DNA of 5,152 nt from Bacillota bacterium (GTDB lineage Bacteria; Bacillota_E; Sulfobacillia; Sulfobacillales; Sulfobacillaceae), in assembly GCA_021802375.1 (NCBI GenBank), contig JAKAAL010000407.1, forward strand, positions 1 through 5,152, written 5' to 3'. Every line of letters starts with the position of its first letter. Positions within the stretch are counted from its first letter, which is position 1. The translations under genes and the position numbers were made by a program. Shown in pieces: positions 1 to 5,152 of the stretch. Below the pieces are notes generated by a model. That model was given only the letters and a program-made list of their open reading frames with translations. It did no database searches and was not told where the DNA came from.

Positions 1-45
1 TTATTCCCACAGAATTCTTCTTTATGGTATCAACTGCGCGGGCAA

Positions 46-73
46 TTCACAACCTGACCCTATGGAATGTAAA
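46..73 (+). promoter_or_regulatory. Possible promoter for the small membrane protein gene
   Basis: TTCACA at 46-51 (5 of 6 match to TTGACA) is followed after 16 nt by TGTAAA at 68-73 (4 of 6 match to TATAAT). A start near position 80 would give a leader of about 105 nt containing the hairpin at 139-166. The -10 is weak and no other evidence supports it. The rest of 1-185 contains no gene I can recognise on either strand. Confidence 0.22.
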
Positions 74-138
74 GGGATTTTTGTCGAGAGTCGCGAATAA
101 GAGCGGCCAGGGGCTTTGGAAACCCCGATCCGTTGAAC

Positions 139-166
139 GGCGCTCGCGGTTTCCTATCTGAGCGCC
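139..166 (+). promoter_or_regulatory. Leader hairpin directly upstream of a ribosome binding site
   Basis: GGCGCTC (139-145) and GAGCGCC (160-166) form a perfect 7-bp GC-rich stem with a 14-nt loop, ending 5 nt before the GGAGGG ribosome binding site at 172-177. A shorter palindrome, CCGTTGAACGG (130-140), touches its left arm. There is no T-run, so it does not look like an intrinsic terminator. It could protect the mRNA 5' region, influence ribosome access, or be a DNA-level dyad. The function is inference; the pairing is read directly. Confidence 0.35.
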
Positions 167-185
167 ATCCGGGAGGGACCATTCA

Positions 186-689
186 ATGCCAAGCTACGTA
201 TTTATCGTCATCGCTATCGTGATTGTCATGGCCTTTCGGGTTCGCCGCACCATGACCGAGCAGCCCTATCGGCCTGCTACACTATGGCCGCGGGTCGTCT
301 TGTTGGGGGCGCTGGGCCTATTTGTTGTCGCCGTTGAAATGCGCTCGGTGGTCGATTTGGCTGGTGTGGCCGGAGGGTTGCTGGTGGGGCTGGGCGTTGG
401 GGGCTACAGCCTAACGCATACCAAGTTTAGTCGCGATAGCGATCCCCCGCGCTACAAGACAAACCCGTATATTGGGGCACTGGTGGTGACCTTGTTCGCC
501 GTCCGCCTCATTTATGACGCGTCGTTGGCCCACGCCCAATTCGGGCATGCTGGCGCCGTTAACCCGATTGGCGCGAGTTGGATTTCTGCCTTCCTCTATT
601 TCCTCTTTGTAGCCTATTGGGAAGTCTACTACATTGGTGTCATCCGGGCTCTCGGCGGGCGACCCACGGGTCGTCCGCAGAAGAGCTAA
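186..689 (+). CDS. Small polytopic membrane protein, CcdC/DUF1453-like
   Basis: This 167-aa integral membrane protein has about five hydrophobic segments: residues 3-17, 35-52, 54-77, 94-111 and 130-150. Basic residues follow the first segment (RVRR, about 18-21), and a polar loop (about 78-92, with TKFSRDSDPPRYKTNPY) precedes the fourth, which carries an Arg in a VRLIYD context. Length, segment order and the loop-then-Arg pattern resemble the CcdC/DUF1453 family of Bacillota, a group named after a gene near ccdA and of unclear biochemical role. I recognise this by general pattern rather than a diagnostic motif, so the family call is tentative. The ATG is supported by GGAGGG at 172-177 with 8-nt spacing. 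Its TAA stop overlaps the stop of the convergent downstream gene. It is not in an operon with anything visible here. Confidence 0.8.
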   Translation: MPSYVFIVIAIVIVMAFRVRRTMTEQPYRPATLWPRVVLLGALGLFVVAVEMRSVVDLAGVAGGLLVGLGVGGYSLTHTKFSRDSDPPRYKTNPYIGALVVTLFAVRLIYDASLAHAQFGHAGAVNPIGASWISAFLYFLFVAYWEVYYIGVIRALGGRPTGRPQKS

Positions 690-698
690 AGCTCCTGC
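677..698. terminator. Possible bidirectional hairpin at the convergent gene ends
   Basis: GCAG (677-680) pairs with CTGC (695-698), and GAGC (683-686) with GCTC (691-694). There is a 2-nt AA bulge at 681-682 and a TAAA loop at 687-690 that holds the overlapping stop codons. This makes an 8-bp interrupted stem centred exactly where two genes converge, a sensible place for a shared terminator. Neither side has a T-run, so an intrinsic terminator in the strict sense is not supported. Confidence 0.25.
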
Positions 699-1609
699 AG
701 CGTCTCTGTCAGGTCGCTCTCGGCCGCGTGGCGGACGGTCGCCTTGTCGGAGGATAGTTGGACCATATCGACGGCCAGTCCAATAATCCGAAAGGTTTGT
801 AGAAAGTCGGCATCCTGGGGGCGATCGGCTTCATAACCTGCCAAGAGCGCCTCGCGTTCCCGCGGCGTCCACCGGCGCAAGTCCCAAGCAGGGTGGGTGA
901 TGAAGGCATCACCGAAGTCGATTAGCCCTTGATAGGCGCCGGTTACGGGATCAACAAAGGCGTGCGTCGGGCCAGGATTGGAGTGCACGGCTACTTTCAG
1001 GTGAGTGACGGGAAGGGCATCAAGAGCCCGCTGGGTTAGCTGTTCCGGAGTCATGCCAACGACCGGCCAGCGGACACCCGATTCATAAATTAGGCGGGCC
1101 CCCTCCATGAGCACTTCGGCGACGCGCTCCCGCAAGGCTTCAGGGCGCTCTTCTAACGGGAAAAGCCCAGAGTCTCTCAAGGGTTCTTGAGGAACCGTAT
1201 GAATGCGGGCTAATGTTTCGCCGAGCTTTAAGAGCATTTGCTGACGCGATTGCGGTGTAATACTAGCATGGATTACTGCCACACCGGGAATACGGGTCAT
1301 CACCAAGTACTCCACGGAACCCTCACGCCCGTATCCAAGGACGGTGGGAACGGGTAAATCATAATGTCGGAGGTGGTCCAAGAATACCCGTTCCTTGGCT
1401 AAACTGGTGCGTGGCCGTAAGCGGTGTGGGCGTTGTGTTTTGACAATAATGGAGTCGTCCACCACATAAACTCGCGCTTCGCCGCCCGATTCGTCTACGG
1501 CGGTGACGCTTCCGAGGCCGGGGACATGGCGACCCGCTAGATGAAGCACCAATTCCGGTTCCAGCACGGGGTCTGGCGCGTCGGGTTGCAAATAGATATC
1601 TTTCGGCAT
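686..1609 (-). CDS. APH-fold phosphotransferase-like protein with altered catalytic loop
   Basis: This 307-aa protein has the layout of the aminoglycoside phosphotransferase/choline kinase fold. The N-lobe has a candidate ATP-binding lysine K57 (IIVK) and a helix Glu E73 (KERVFLDHL), followed by the hinge-like YLVMTRIPG (101-109) and ARIH (134-137). The C-lobe has a catalytic-loop region at 209-216 and an intact DFG-type metal site, IDFGD (230-234), followed by PAWDL. The family's catalytic loop is HxDxxxxN; here it reads HSNPGPTH, so the catalytic Asp is Asn211 and the metal-binding Asn is His216. That argues against ordinary kinase activity and for a pseudokinase or altered chemistry, so no drug-resistance function should be assumed. 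An in-frame ATG at 1726 would add 39 residues, but the ATG at 1609 has GAAGGAG (1616-1622) 6 nt upstream, and the extension looks like leader sequence. The gene is divergent from the ABC exporter operon and convergent with the small membrane protein gene. Confidence 0.82.
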   Translation of the reverse strand: MPKDIYLQPDAPDPVLEPELVLHLAGRHVPGLGSVTAVDESGGEARVYVVDDSIIVKTQRPHRLRPRTSLAKERVFLDHLRHYDLPVPTVLGYGREGSVEYLVMTRIPGVAVIHASITPQSRQQMLLKLGETLARIHTVPQEPLRDSGLFPLEERPEALRERVAEVLMEGARLIYESGVRWPVVGMTPEQLTQRALDALPVTHLKVAVHSNPGPTHAFVDPVTGAYQGLIDFGDAFITHPAWDLRRWTPREREALLAGYEADRPQDADFLQTFRIIGLAVDMVQLSSDKATVRHAAESDLTETLQEL

Positions 1610-1673
1610 GGTGGTCTCCTTCAATAATAAACTCGAAACACAGGGTATCACCCGCGGGCCACTTGTGCCAGAG

Positions 1674-1700
1674 TTAATACCAGGAAATCGAGTTTCCAAA
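1674..1700 (-). promoter_or_regulatory. Candidate extended -10 promoter for the phosphotransferase-like gene
   Basis: On the minus strand TATTAA (1679-1674) is preceded directly by TGG (1682-1680), an extended -10 arrangement. TTTGGA (1700-1695) lies 15 nt further upstream as a weak, short-spaced -35. Transcription would start near 1667, giving a leader of nearly 60 nt before the ATG at 1609. The match is imperfect, but this is the best minus-strand candidate between the two divergent genes. Confidence 0.3.
1683..1697. repeat. Operator-like dyad GGAAA-N5-TTTCC
   Basis: GGAAA (1683-1687) and TTTCC (1693-1697) are perfect inverted half-sites separated by 5 nt. The dyad occupies the spacer and overlaps the -35 of the candidate minus-strand promoter at 1674-1700, a typical position for a repressor site. 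No second copy is evident near the exporter promoter. A second dyad, TCGGCC (1713-1718) / GGCCGA (1730-1735) with an 11-nt gap, lies just to the right. Regulatory roles are inference. Confidence 0.28.
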
Positions 1701-1746
1701 GGATTCGGAAAGTCGGCCGGATTCATGGGGGCCGAGACCGCTGTCG

Positions 1747-1777
1747 TTGCTCCCCAATTCTTTCGATCAAGTATAAT
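1747..1777 (+). promoter_or_regulatory. Promoter for the ABC exporter operon
   Basis: A perfect TATAAT at 1772-1777 lies 66 nt upstream of the exporter GTG start. The nearest -35-like hexamer is TTGCTC (1747-1752), with a long 19-nt spacer; no better hexamer sits at 16-18 nt. Transcription would start near 1784, giving a leader of about 60 nt. The consensus -10, its orientation and its location in the divergent intergenic region support the call, while the poor -35 suggests a weak or activator-assisted promoter. The leader shows no convincing attenuator or leader-peptide gene. Confidence 0.5.
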
Positions 1778-1843
1778 GGTCGGTGCACCTTTTGGACAGA
1801 TTCGAACAGCATCGCCAGAGCGTCATTCAATACGGAGGCAGAC

Positions 1844-3601
1844 GTGCGCGTATTTGTAGAATTGATGTGGTTTTTTCGCGAGCATCGGCGTCAGTATGCC
1901 ATGGGGATATTTTACCTCATTGTGGTCACCTTACTGTCCTTGGTGCCCCCGGCCTTGGTCGGGATTACCGTTAATCGTCTCTTGAAGCATGACATGACCC
2001 CGACGGCCCTTTGGGAAATGCTGGCGCTCATTTTAGGGATTGCCTTGGTTTCTTATGGGCTCCGGTATTTATGGCGCGTACGTCTATTTGGGGGCTCGCT
2101 GCTGTTGGCGACGGAACTTCGCAACCGTCTGTATACGCATTTCAGCCGTCTGGCTCCGGAATTTTATCATCACCACCGCATCGGGGATTTAATGGCCCAC
2201 GCTACCAACGACGTTCAAGCCATTCATGAAACAGCCGGCGACGGCGTGTTCATGATGGTGGATTCGGTGGTCAGTGGACTCGCGGTGGTGCTCACCATGG
2301 CCATTGGGATCAACTGGAAACTGACCATCATTTGCTTGTTGCCGTTGCCTTTGATGGCTTACGTAATTTCACGTTATGGCCGCCTGTTACATGAACGGTT
2401 CATGTTGGCGCAGGAGGCATTTTCGGATATCAATGACCGGGTGCAAGAGTACATCTCAGGCATTCGCGTGGTGCGGGCTTTCGGTCAGGAAGCCTGGGAG
2501 CGGAAAACATTCGTGGATCTCTCCCGCGATGTGGTGGAAAAGAACGTGGCGGTGTCCAAAATTGACGCCCTATTCGACCCCACAATTTCCGTCATCGTGG
2601 GCGTGTCCTATTTTCTCGCCGTCGCCGTGGGAGCTCTGTTTGTGGTTCATCACACCATGAATATGGGAAGTCTCACCGCGTTTACCCTCTATCTCGGTCA
2701 ACTCATTTGGCCGATGATGGCGTTTGGGTTTCTTTTTAACACCGTGGAGCGCGGGAGTGCCTCGTACGATCGCGTCCAAACGTTGCTCCGTGTAGAGCCT
2801 ACGGTGACGGATCGCCCGGGTGCCCTATCGGTGGTCCCAGCCGGCGATATTCGAATAGAAATTCCGGCGTTTTGCTATCCGGGAAGTCCCATTCCGGCCT
2901 TAAGCCAAATTTCCCTTACCATCCCCCGCGGAACGACGCTGGGCATCGTGGGCCGTACCGGTTCGGGCAAGACCACCTTAATGCGCCTCATGCTGAGGGA
3001 ATTCGACTTGTCGGAGGGGGACATCTTGATCGGGGCGAATTCCATCTATCGCTACACCTTGCACGCCCTTCGCCGGGCCATTGCCTACGCGCCTCAAGAC
3101 GACTTTCTGTTTTCAATGTCTATTCGGGACAACATAGCTTTTCAAGAGCCCGACAGCGACTTTGAACGGGTGGTGACAATGGCCCGGATTGCCAACATTC
3201 ACGACGATATCCTGCGGTTTCCGGAAGGCTACGACACCATCGTGGGCGAGCGAGGGGTCATGCTTTCGGGCGGGCAAAAGCAGCGGGTGTCCATTGCGCG
3301 GGCCTTGATGGCGGACGCGGAAATTTTACTATTGGATGACACGCTATCGGCCGTGGATGCCCGCACCGAAGCGGCGATCTTGGAGGCATTAAAGGACCAT
3401 CGGAGGGGGCGGACAACGCTTATTGCCACCCATCGCTTAAGTACGGTGGAACACGCCGATCAGATAATCGTCCTGGAGCGGGGACGGATTGTAGAAGAGG
3501 GCACCCACGAAGAGCTCCTCTTTTTGAACGGCCGCTACTTTGACATGTACCAGCGTCAGCAGTTGGAAGATTTCGTTGAGCATGGGGGGCACCTGGGGTG
3601 A
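1844..3601 (+). CDS. bmrC: ABC exporter half-transporter, BmrC/YheI-like (degenerate NBD subunit)
   Basis: This 585-aa type IV-fold ABC exporter subunit consists of a six-helix transmembrane domain fused to a nucleotide-binding domain; as I recall, Bacillus BmrC/YheI has the same length. TM segments lie at about 19-40, 57-78, 134-156, 158-177, 244-268 and 276-298. The NBD shows an A-loop Tyr near 345, Walker A GRTGSGKTT (370-378), Q-loop Q418, signature LSGGQ (474-478), Walker B ILLLD (494-498), D-loop SAVD (502-505) and H-loop H530. The residue after Walker B, normally the catalytic Glu, is Asp499, as in the degenerate subunit of heterodimeric exporters such as BmrC/BmrD. It should act in the cytoplasmic membrane with the subunit encoded next, as a multidrug-type efflux pump; the real substrate is unknown. 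The start is GTG at 1844 with GGAGG (1834-1838) 5 nt upstream. The stop overlaps the next start by 4 bp (GTGA), indicating translational coupling. The symbol rests on architecture, not a database match. Confidence 0.93.
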   Translation: MRVFVELMWFFREHRRQYAMGIFYLIVVTLLSLVPPALVGITVNRLLKHDMTPTALWEMLALILGIALVSYGLRYLWRVRLFGGSLLLATELRNRLYTHFSRLAPEFYHHHRIGDLMAHATNDVQAIHETAGDGVFMMVDSVVSGLAVVLTMAIGINWKLTIICLLPLPLMAYVISRYGRLLHERFMLAQEAFSDINDRVQEYISGIRVVRAFGQEAWERKTFVDLSRDVVEKNVAVSKIDALFDPTISVIVGVSYFLAVAVGALFVVHHTMNMGSLTAFTLYLGQLIWPMMAFGFLFNTVERGSASYDRVQTLLRVEPTVTDRPGALSVVPAGDIRIEIPAFCYPGSPIPALSQISLTIPRGTTLGIVGRTGSGKTTLMRLMLREFDLSEGDILIGANSIYRYTLHALRRAIAYAPQDDFLFSMSIRDNIAFQEPDSDFERVVTMARIANIHDDILRFPEGYDTIVGERGVMLSGGQKQRVSIARALMADAEILLLDDTLSAVDARTEAAILEALKDHRRGRTTLIATHRLSTVEHADQIIVLERGRIVEEGTHEELLFLNGRYFDMYQRQQLEDFVEHGGHLG

Positions 3602-4836
3602 GTGTGGAAGCGTTAGAACCGCAAAATCAGGTGGTGGCGCCGGGGACCTTTTGGCGCCTCATGGGGTACATGCGACCGCACATGGCGCGGTTAATCGTGG
3701 CTTTTGCGTTGCTCGGGGCGGCCACTGCGACCGACGTGCTACAGCCGATCTTGGTGAAGATTTTCATCGATCAAAACCTGATCCCCCGCCATTTCCCTCA
3801 GACGCGCCTGGTGGAGCTTGGGGCCGGATATCTCTTATTGGTGATATTGACCGCCTTTTTCAATGTGCTTCAGCTCTATCTATTCCAAATTTTGGCACTG
3901 GATATCATCCAACGGCTTCGTGTGGATTTATTTGACCGCGTGCAAACGCTAGCCCTGTCATTTTTTGATCAAACCCCGGTGGGGGTGCTGGTGTCCCGCA
4001 TTACCAACGACACCCAGGCGATTTTGGACATGTTCATGACGGTTTTATCCAGCTTTGTGCAAAATATCGCGGTTTTGATTGGCGTCATGGTTGCCATGTT
4101 CTCCTTGGATGCCCGACTAGCCGTCTATTGTTTGCTGTTCTTTCCTGTGATTGCGCTGGTGATGTGGCTCTACCAGAAGATTTCTAGCCCCGTTTTTTGG
4201 GCTGGTCGACAGCGATTAGCGATCTTGAACGCGAAGCTTAACGAATCCCTGCAGGGTATGGGCATTATTCAGGCGATGCGGCAGGAGCCGCGGCTTCGCC
4301 GGGAATTTGGCGACATTAATGAGTCCTATCGTCAGGTGCGCTACAAGAATACCCAGTTGAACGGTCTTCTGCTCCGGCCCTTGGTGGAGGTGATTTATCT
4401 CCTCGCCTTGATGGTGGTATTAGGGTTCTTTGGCCTGAGATCCTATTCACACGTAGCCAACATCGGTATCCACACTGGCCGTGGCCTCGTCCAACACCAA
4501 AATCGTCGGACGGTAGGCCATCGTGCGGGCAAACGACACCAGCTGGCGTTGACCGGTGGAAAGGGTTGCCCCCCGCTCCCCAATCGGAGCGTGGTATCCG
4601 CCGGGAAGCTCTTCAATGAAGCCATCGGCTTGCACAAATTGGGCCGCTTGCTTCACTTCCGCGTCGGAAATGTCCTGATCTCCGAGCCGGATGTTAGAGG
4701 CGATGTCCCCCACAAACAGAAACGGGTCTTGAAGAACGAGCCCCATCTTCCGTCTAAGTTCCTCCTCCGAGAACTCGCGCAAATCGTAACCATCGATGGT
4801 GATGCGACCCCGTTCCACCGGATAAAATCGCATTAA
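3598..4836 (+). CDS. bmrD: 5' part of BmrD/YheH-like ABC exporter subunit, disrupted by inversion
   Basis: The GTG start at 3598 overlaps the preceding stop by 4 bp, with a G-rich tract (about 3584-3589) as a possible ribosome binding site. Residues 1 to about 287 are a normal exporter transmembrane domain: TM1 about 31-55, TM2 74-97, TM3 151-171, TM4 173-193, TM5 262-283, with SFFDQTPVGVLVSRITNDTQ (121-140) as the typical TM2-TM3 cytoplasmic region. From about residue 288 (near 4460) the reading frame no longer encodes transporter. It reads antisense through the NBD of the same gene, giving about 125 meaningless residues (HTGRGLVQHQNRR and onward) before the stop at 4834-4836. As drawn, the product lacks TM6 and the whole NBD and cannot be a working ABC subunit. 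The missing continuation lies inverted at 4447-5152. Before disruption this would be the consensus-site partner of the upstream BmrC-like protein. Confidence 0.8.
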   Translation: MSVEALEPQNQVVAPGTFWRLMGYMRPHMARLIVAFALLGAATATDVLQPILVKIFIDQNLIPRHFPQTRLVELGAGYLLLVILTAFFNVLQLYLFQILALDIIQRLRVDLFDRVQTLALSFFDQTPVGVLVSRITNDTQAILDMFMTVLSSFVQNIAVLIGVMVAMFSLDARLAVYCLLFFPVIALVMWLYQKISSPVFWAGRQRLAILNAKLNESLQGMGIIQAMRQEPRLRREFGDINESYRQVRYKNTQLNGLLLRPLVEVIYLLALMVVLGFFGLRSYSHVANIGIHTGRGLVQHQNRRTVGHRAGKRHQLALTGGKGCPPLPNRSVVSAGKLFNEAIGLHKLGRLLHFRVGNVLISEPDVRGDVPHKQKRVLKNEPHLPSKFLLRELAQIVTIDGDATPFHRIKSH

Positions 4837-5152
4837 GAGATTGATGGTGGAGCTCTTTCCACTTCCGGTATGGCCCACCAACGCCACCGTTTGCCCGGGC
4901 TTGACGGAAAAGCTAATGTGCTCTAAAACGTCATGCTCCCCGTCATAAGAAAAAGACACATTTTCAAAGGTCACCTCGCCCCGCGTGATGACAGGCGATC
5001 CGTCTCCCTCGGTCATCGGCCGTCGAGAAGGATTATCGAGAATCTGGAACACCCGATTGGCCGATACCATAGCCTGCTGAAAAAAGTTAAGCCGCTGCAT
5101 CATATTGTTGATGGGTTCAAAAAACCGGCTCAGATAGCTCACAAAGGCGTAT
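4447..5152 (-). CDS. bmrD: Inverted 3' part of BmrD/YheH-like subunit: TM6 end and NBD (partial at the right edge)
   Basis: Open from the right edge, the minus strand encodes 234 residues starting YAFVSYLSRFFEPINN, the typical end of exporter TM6 and linker. An NBD follows. Numbered from that Tyr, it has A-loop Y69, Walker A GHTGSGKS (93-100; bases 4852-4875), Q-loop Q141, signature LSTGQ (197-201; 4549-4563), Walker B ILVLD with catalytic Glu222, and D-loop SVD (226-228). Homology stops at VDTD (bases 4462-4473), followed by VGYV and a TGA at 4449-4447. The last part of an NBD, including the H-loop His, is absent. A GTG at 5142 could be called as a start, but it is an internal codon: the frame is open to the edge with family-like residues before it and no ribosome binding site. 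It lacks five TM helices and is exactly the piece missing from the + strand gene at 3598. The LSTGQ signature plus intact Glu is the pattern expected of the consensus-site partner of a degenerate BmrC-type subunit. Confidence 0.85.
   Translation of the reverse strand, partial: YAFVSYLSRFFEPINNMMQRLNFFQQAMVSANRVFQILDNPSRRPMTEGDGSPVITRGEVTFENVSFSYDGEHDVLEHISFSVKPGQTVALVGHTGSGKSSTINLLMRFYPVERGRITIDGYDLREFSEEELRRKMGLVLQDPFLFVGDIASNIRLGDQDISDAEVKQAAQFVQADGFIEELPGGYHAPIGERGATLSTGQRQLVSFARTMAYRPTILVLDEATASVDTDVGYV
4455..5152. other. Inverted intragenic segment (left breakpoint in window, right breakpoint just beyond it)
   Basis: To the left of about 4460 the + strand carries residues through TM5 and the following loop (LRSYSHVANIG). 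To the right, the minus strand carries the rest of the same protein in reverse order. The left crossover falls within about 4453-4467, where the bases can be read as natural sequence of both halves. At the right edge the minus frame begins at YAFV, only a few codons short of where it would have joined the TM5 loop, so the right crossover should lie within tens of bases beyond 5152. No inverted copy of the left junction is visible in the last bases of the window. Whether this is a biological inversion or a chimera cannot be decided here. Confidence 0.75.

Noticed and set aside
1610..1726. N-terminal extension of the phosphotransferase-like protein to an ATG at 1726
   Set aside because: The added 39 residues look like translated leader, and the ATG at 1609 has a strong GAAGGAG 6 nt upstream.
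1608..1859. Small + strand gene in the divergent intergenic region
   Set aside because: It overlaps the start of the minus gene, both promoter regions and the exporter ribosome binding site, with no ribosome binding site of its own and no recognisable protein character.
1783..1974. Leader-peptide gene overlapping the exporter start, by analogy with the Bacillus bmrB attenuator
   Set aside because: It has no ribosome binding site, its GTG lies at or before the expected transcription start, and it runs far into the exporter gene without terminator hairpins; it is a frame shadow.
4461..4836. A novel C-terminal domain fused to the TMD of the 3598 gene
   Set aside because: This stretch is the antisense of a well-conserved NBD with all major motifs readable on the other strand, so the + frame is an accidental open frame.
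4447..5142. A stand-alone short ABC ATPase gene starting at GTG 5142
   Set aside because: The frame is open to the window edge with the TM6 sequence YAF before it, there is no ribosome binding site, and the protein starts mid-helix and lacks its H-loop end; it is an internal gene fragment.
1..5152. CRISPR array, tRNA or rRNA genes, insertion sequence
   Set aside because: No regularly spaced repeats, cloverleaf-like sequence, rRNA motifs, transposase or terminal repeats were seen; in particular no mobile element sits at the inversion junction.

Overview
The window (5152 bp, moderately GC-rich by eye) reads as chromosomal DNA of a Bacillota-type (Firmicutes) bacterium. The clues are strong AGGAGG-like ribosome binding sites, a small CcdC/DUF1453-like membrane protein, and a tandem pair of half-size ABC exporters with the architecture of Bacillus BmrC/BmrD (YheI/YheH). 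The genus cannot be fixed from the sequence; a Sulfobacillus- or Alicyclobacillus-like host is only a guess.

Layout: (1) 1-185, non-coding leader with a possible promoter and a 7-bp hairpin just upstream of a ribosome binding site. (2) 186-689 (+), small polytopic membrane protein. (3) 686-1609 (-), an aminoglycoside phosphotransferase (APH)-fold protein whose catalytic loop lacks the canonical Asp and Asn. Genes 2 and 3 converge, and their stop codons overlap. (4) 1610-1843, divergent intergenic region with a perfect TATAAT facing right, a candidate extended -10 promoter facing left, and an operator-like dyad. (5) 1844-3601 (+), complete 585-aa BmrC-like half transporter with a degenerate Walker B (LLLDD). 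(6) 3598 onward (+), start of the partner BmrD-like half transporter, overlapping gene 5 by 4 bp.

The striking feature is in gene 6. It runs normally on the + strand through TM5 (about 4460), and then the remaining transporter sequence (TM6 region plus most of the nucleotide-binding domain) appears on the MINUS strand, from the right edge back to about 4460. The two pieces are complementary, non-overlapping parts of one protein, so about 0.7 kb of one gene is inverted in place. The left crossover lies in about 4453-4467. The right crossover must lie just beyond position 5152. The C-terminal NBD end with the H-loop is not in the window. This is either a real inversion (fixed, or a reversible ON/OFF switch of a drug exporter) or a fold-back amplification/assembly chimera. 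The sequence alone cannot decide; I consider the artefact at least as likely.

If intact, genes 5 and 6 would form one heterodimeric multidrug-type ABC exporter with one degenerate and one consensus ATP site. The sequence supports this: protein 5 has Asp for the catalytic Glu and a canonical LSGGQ, while protein 6 has the catalytic Glu and a variant LSTGQ.
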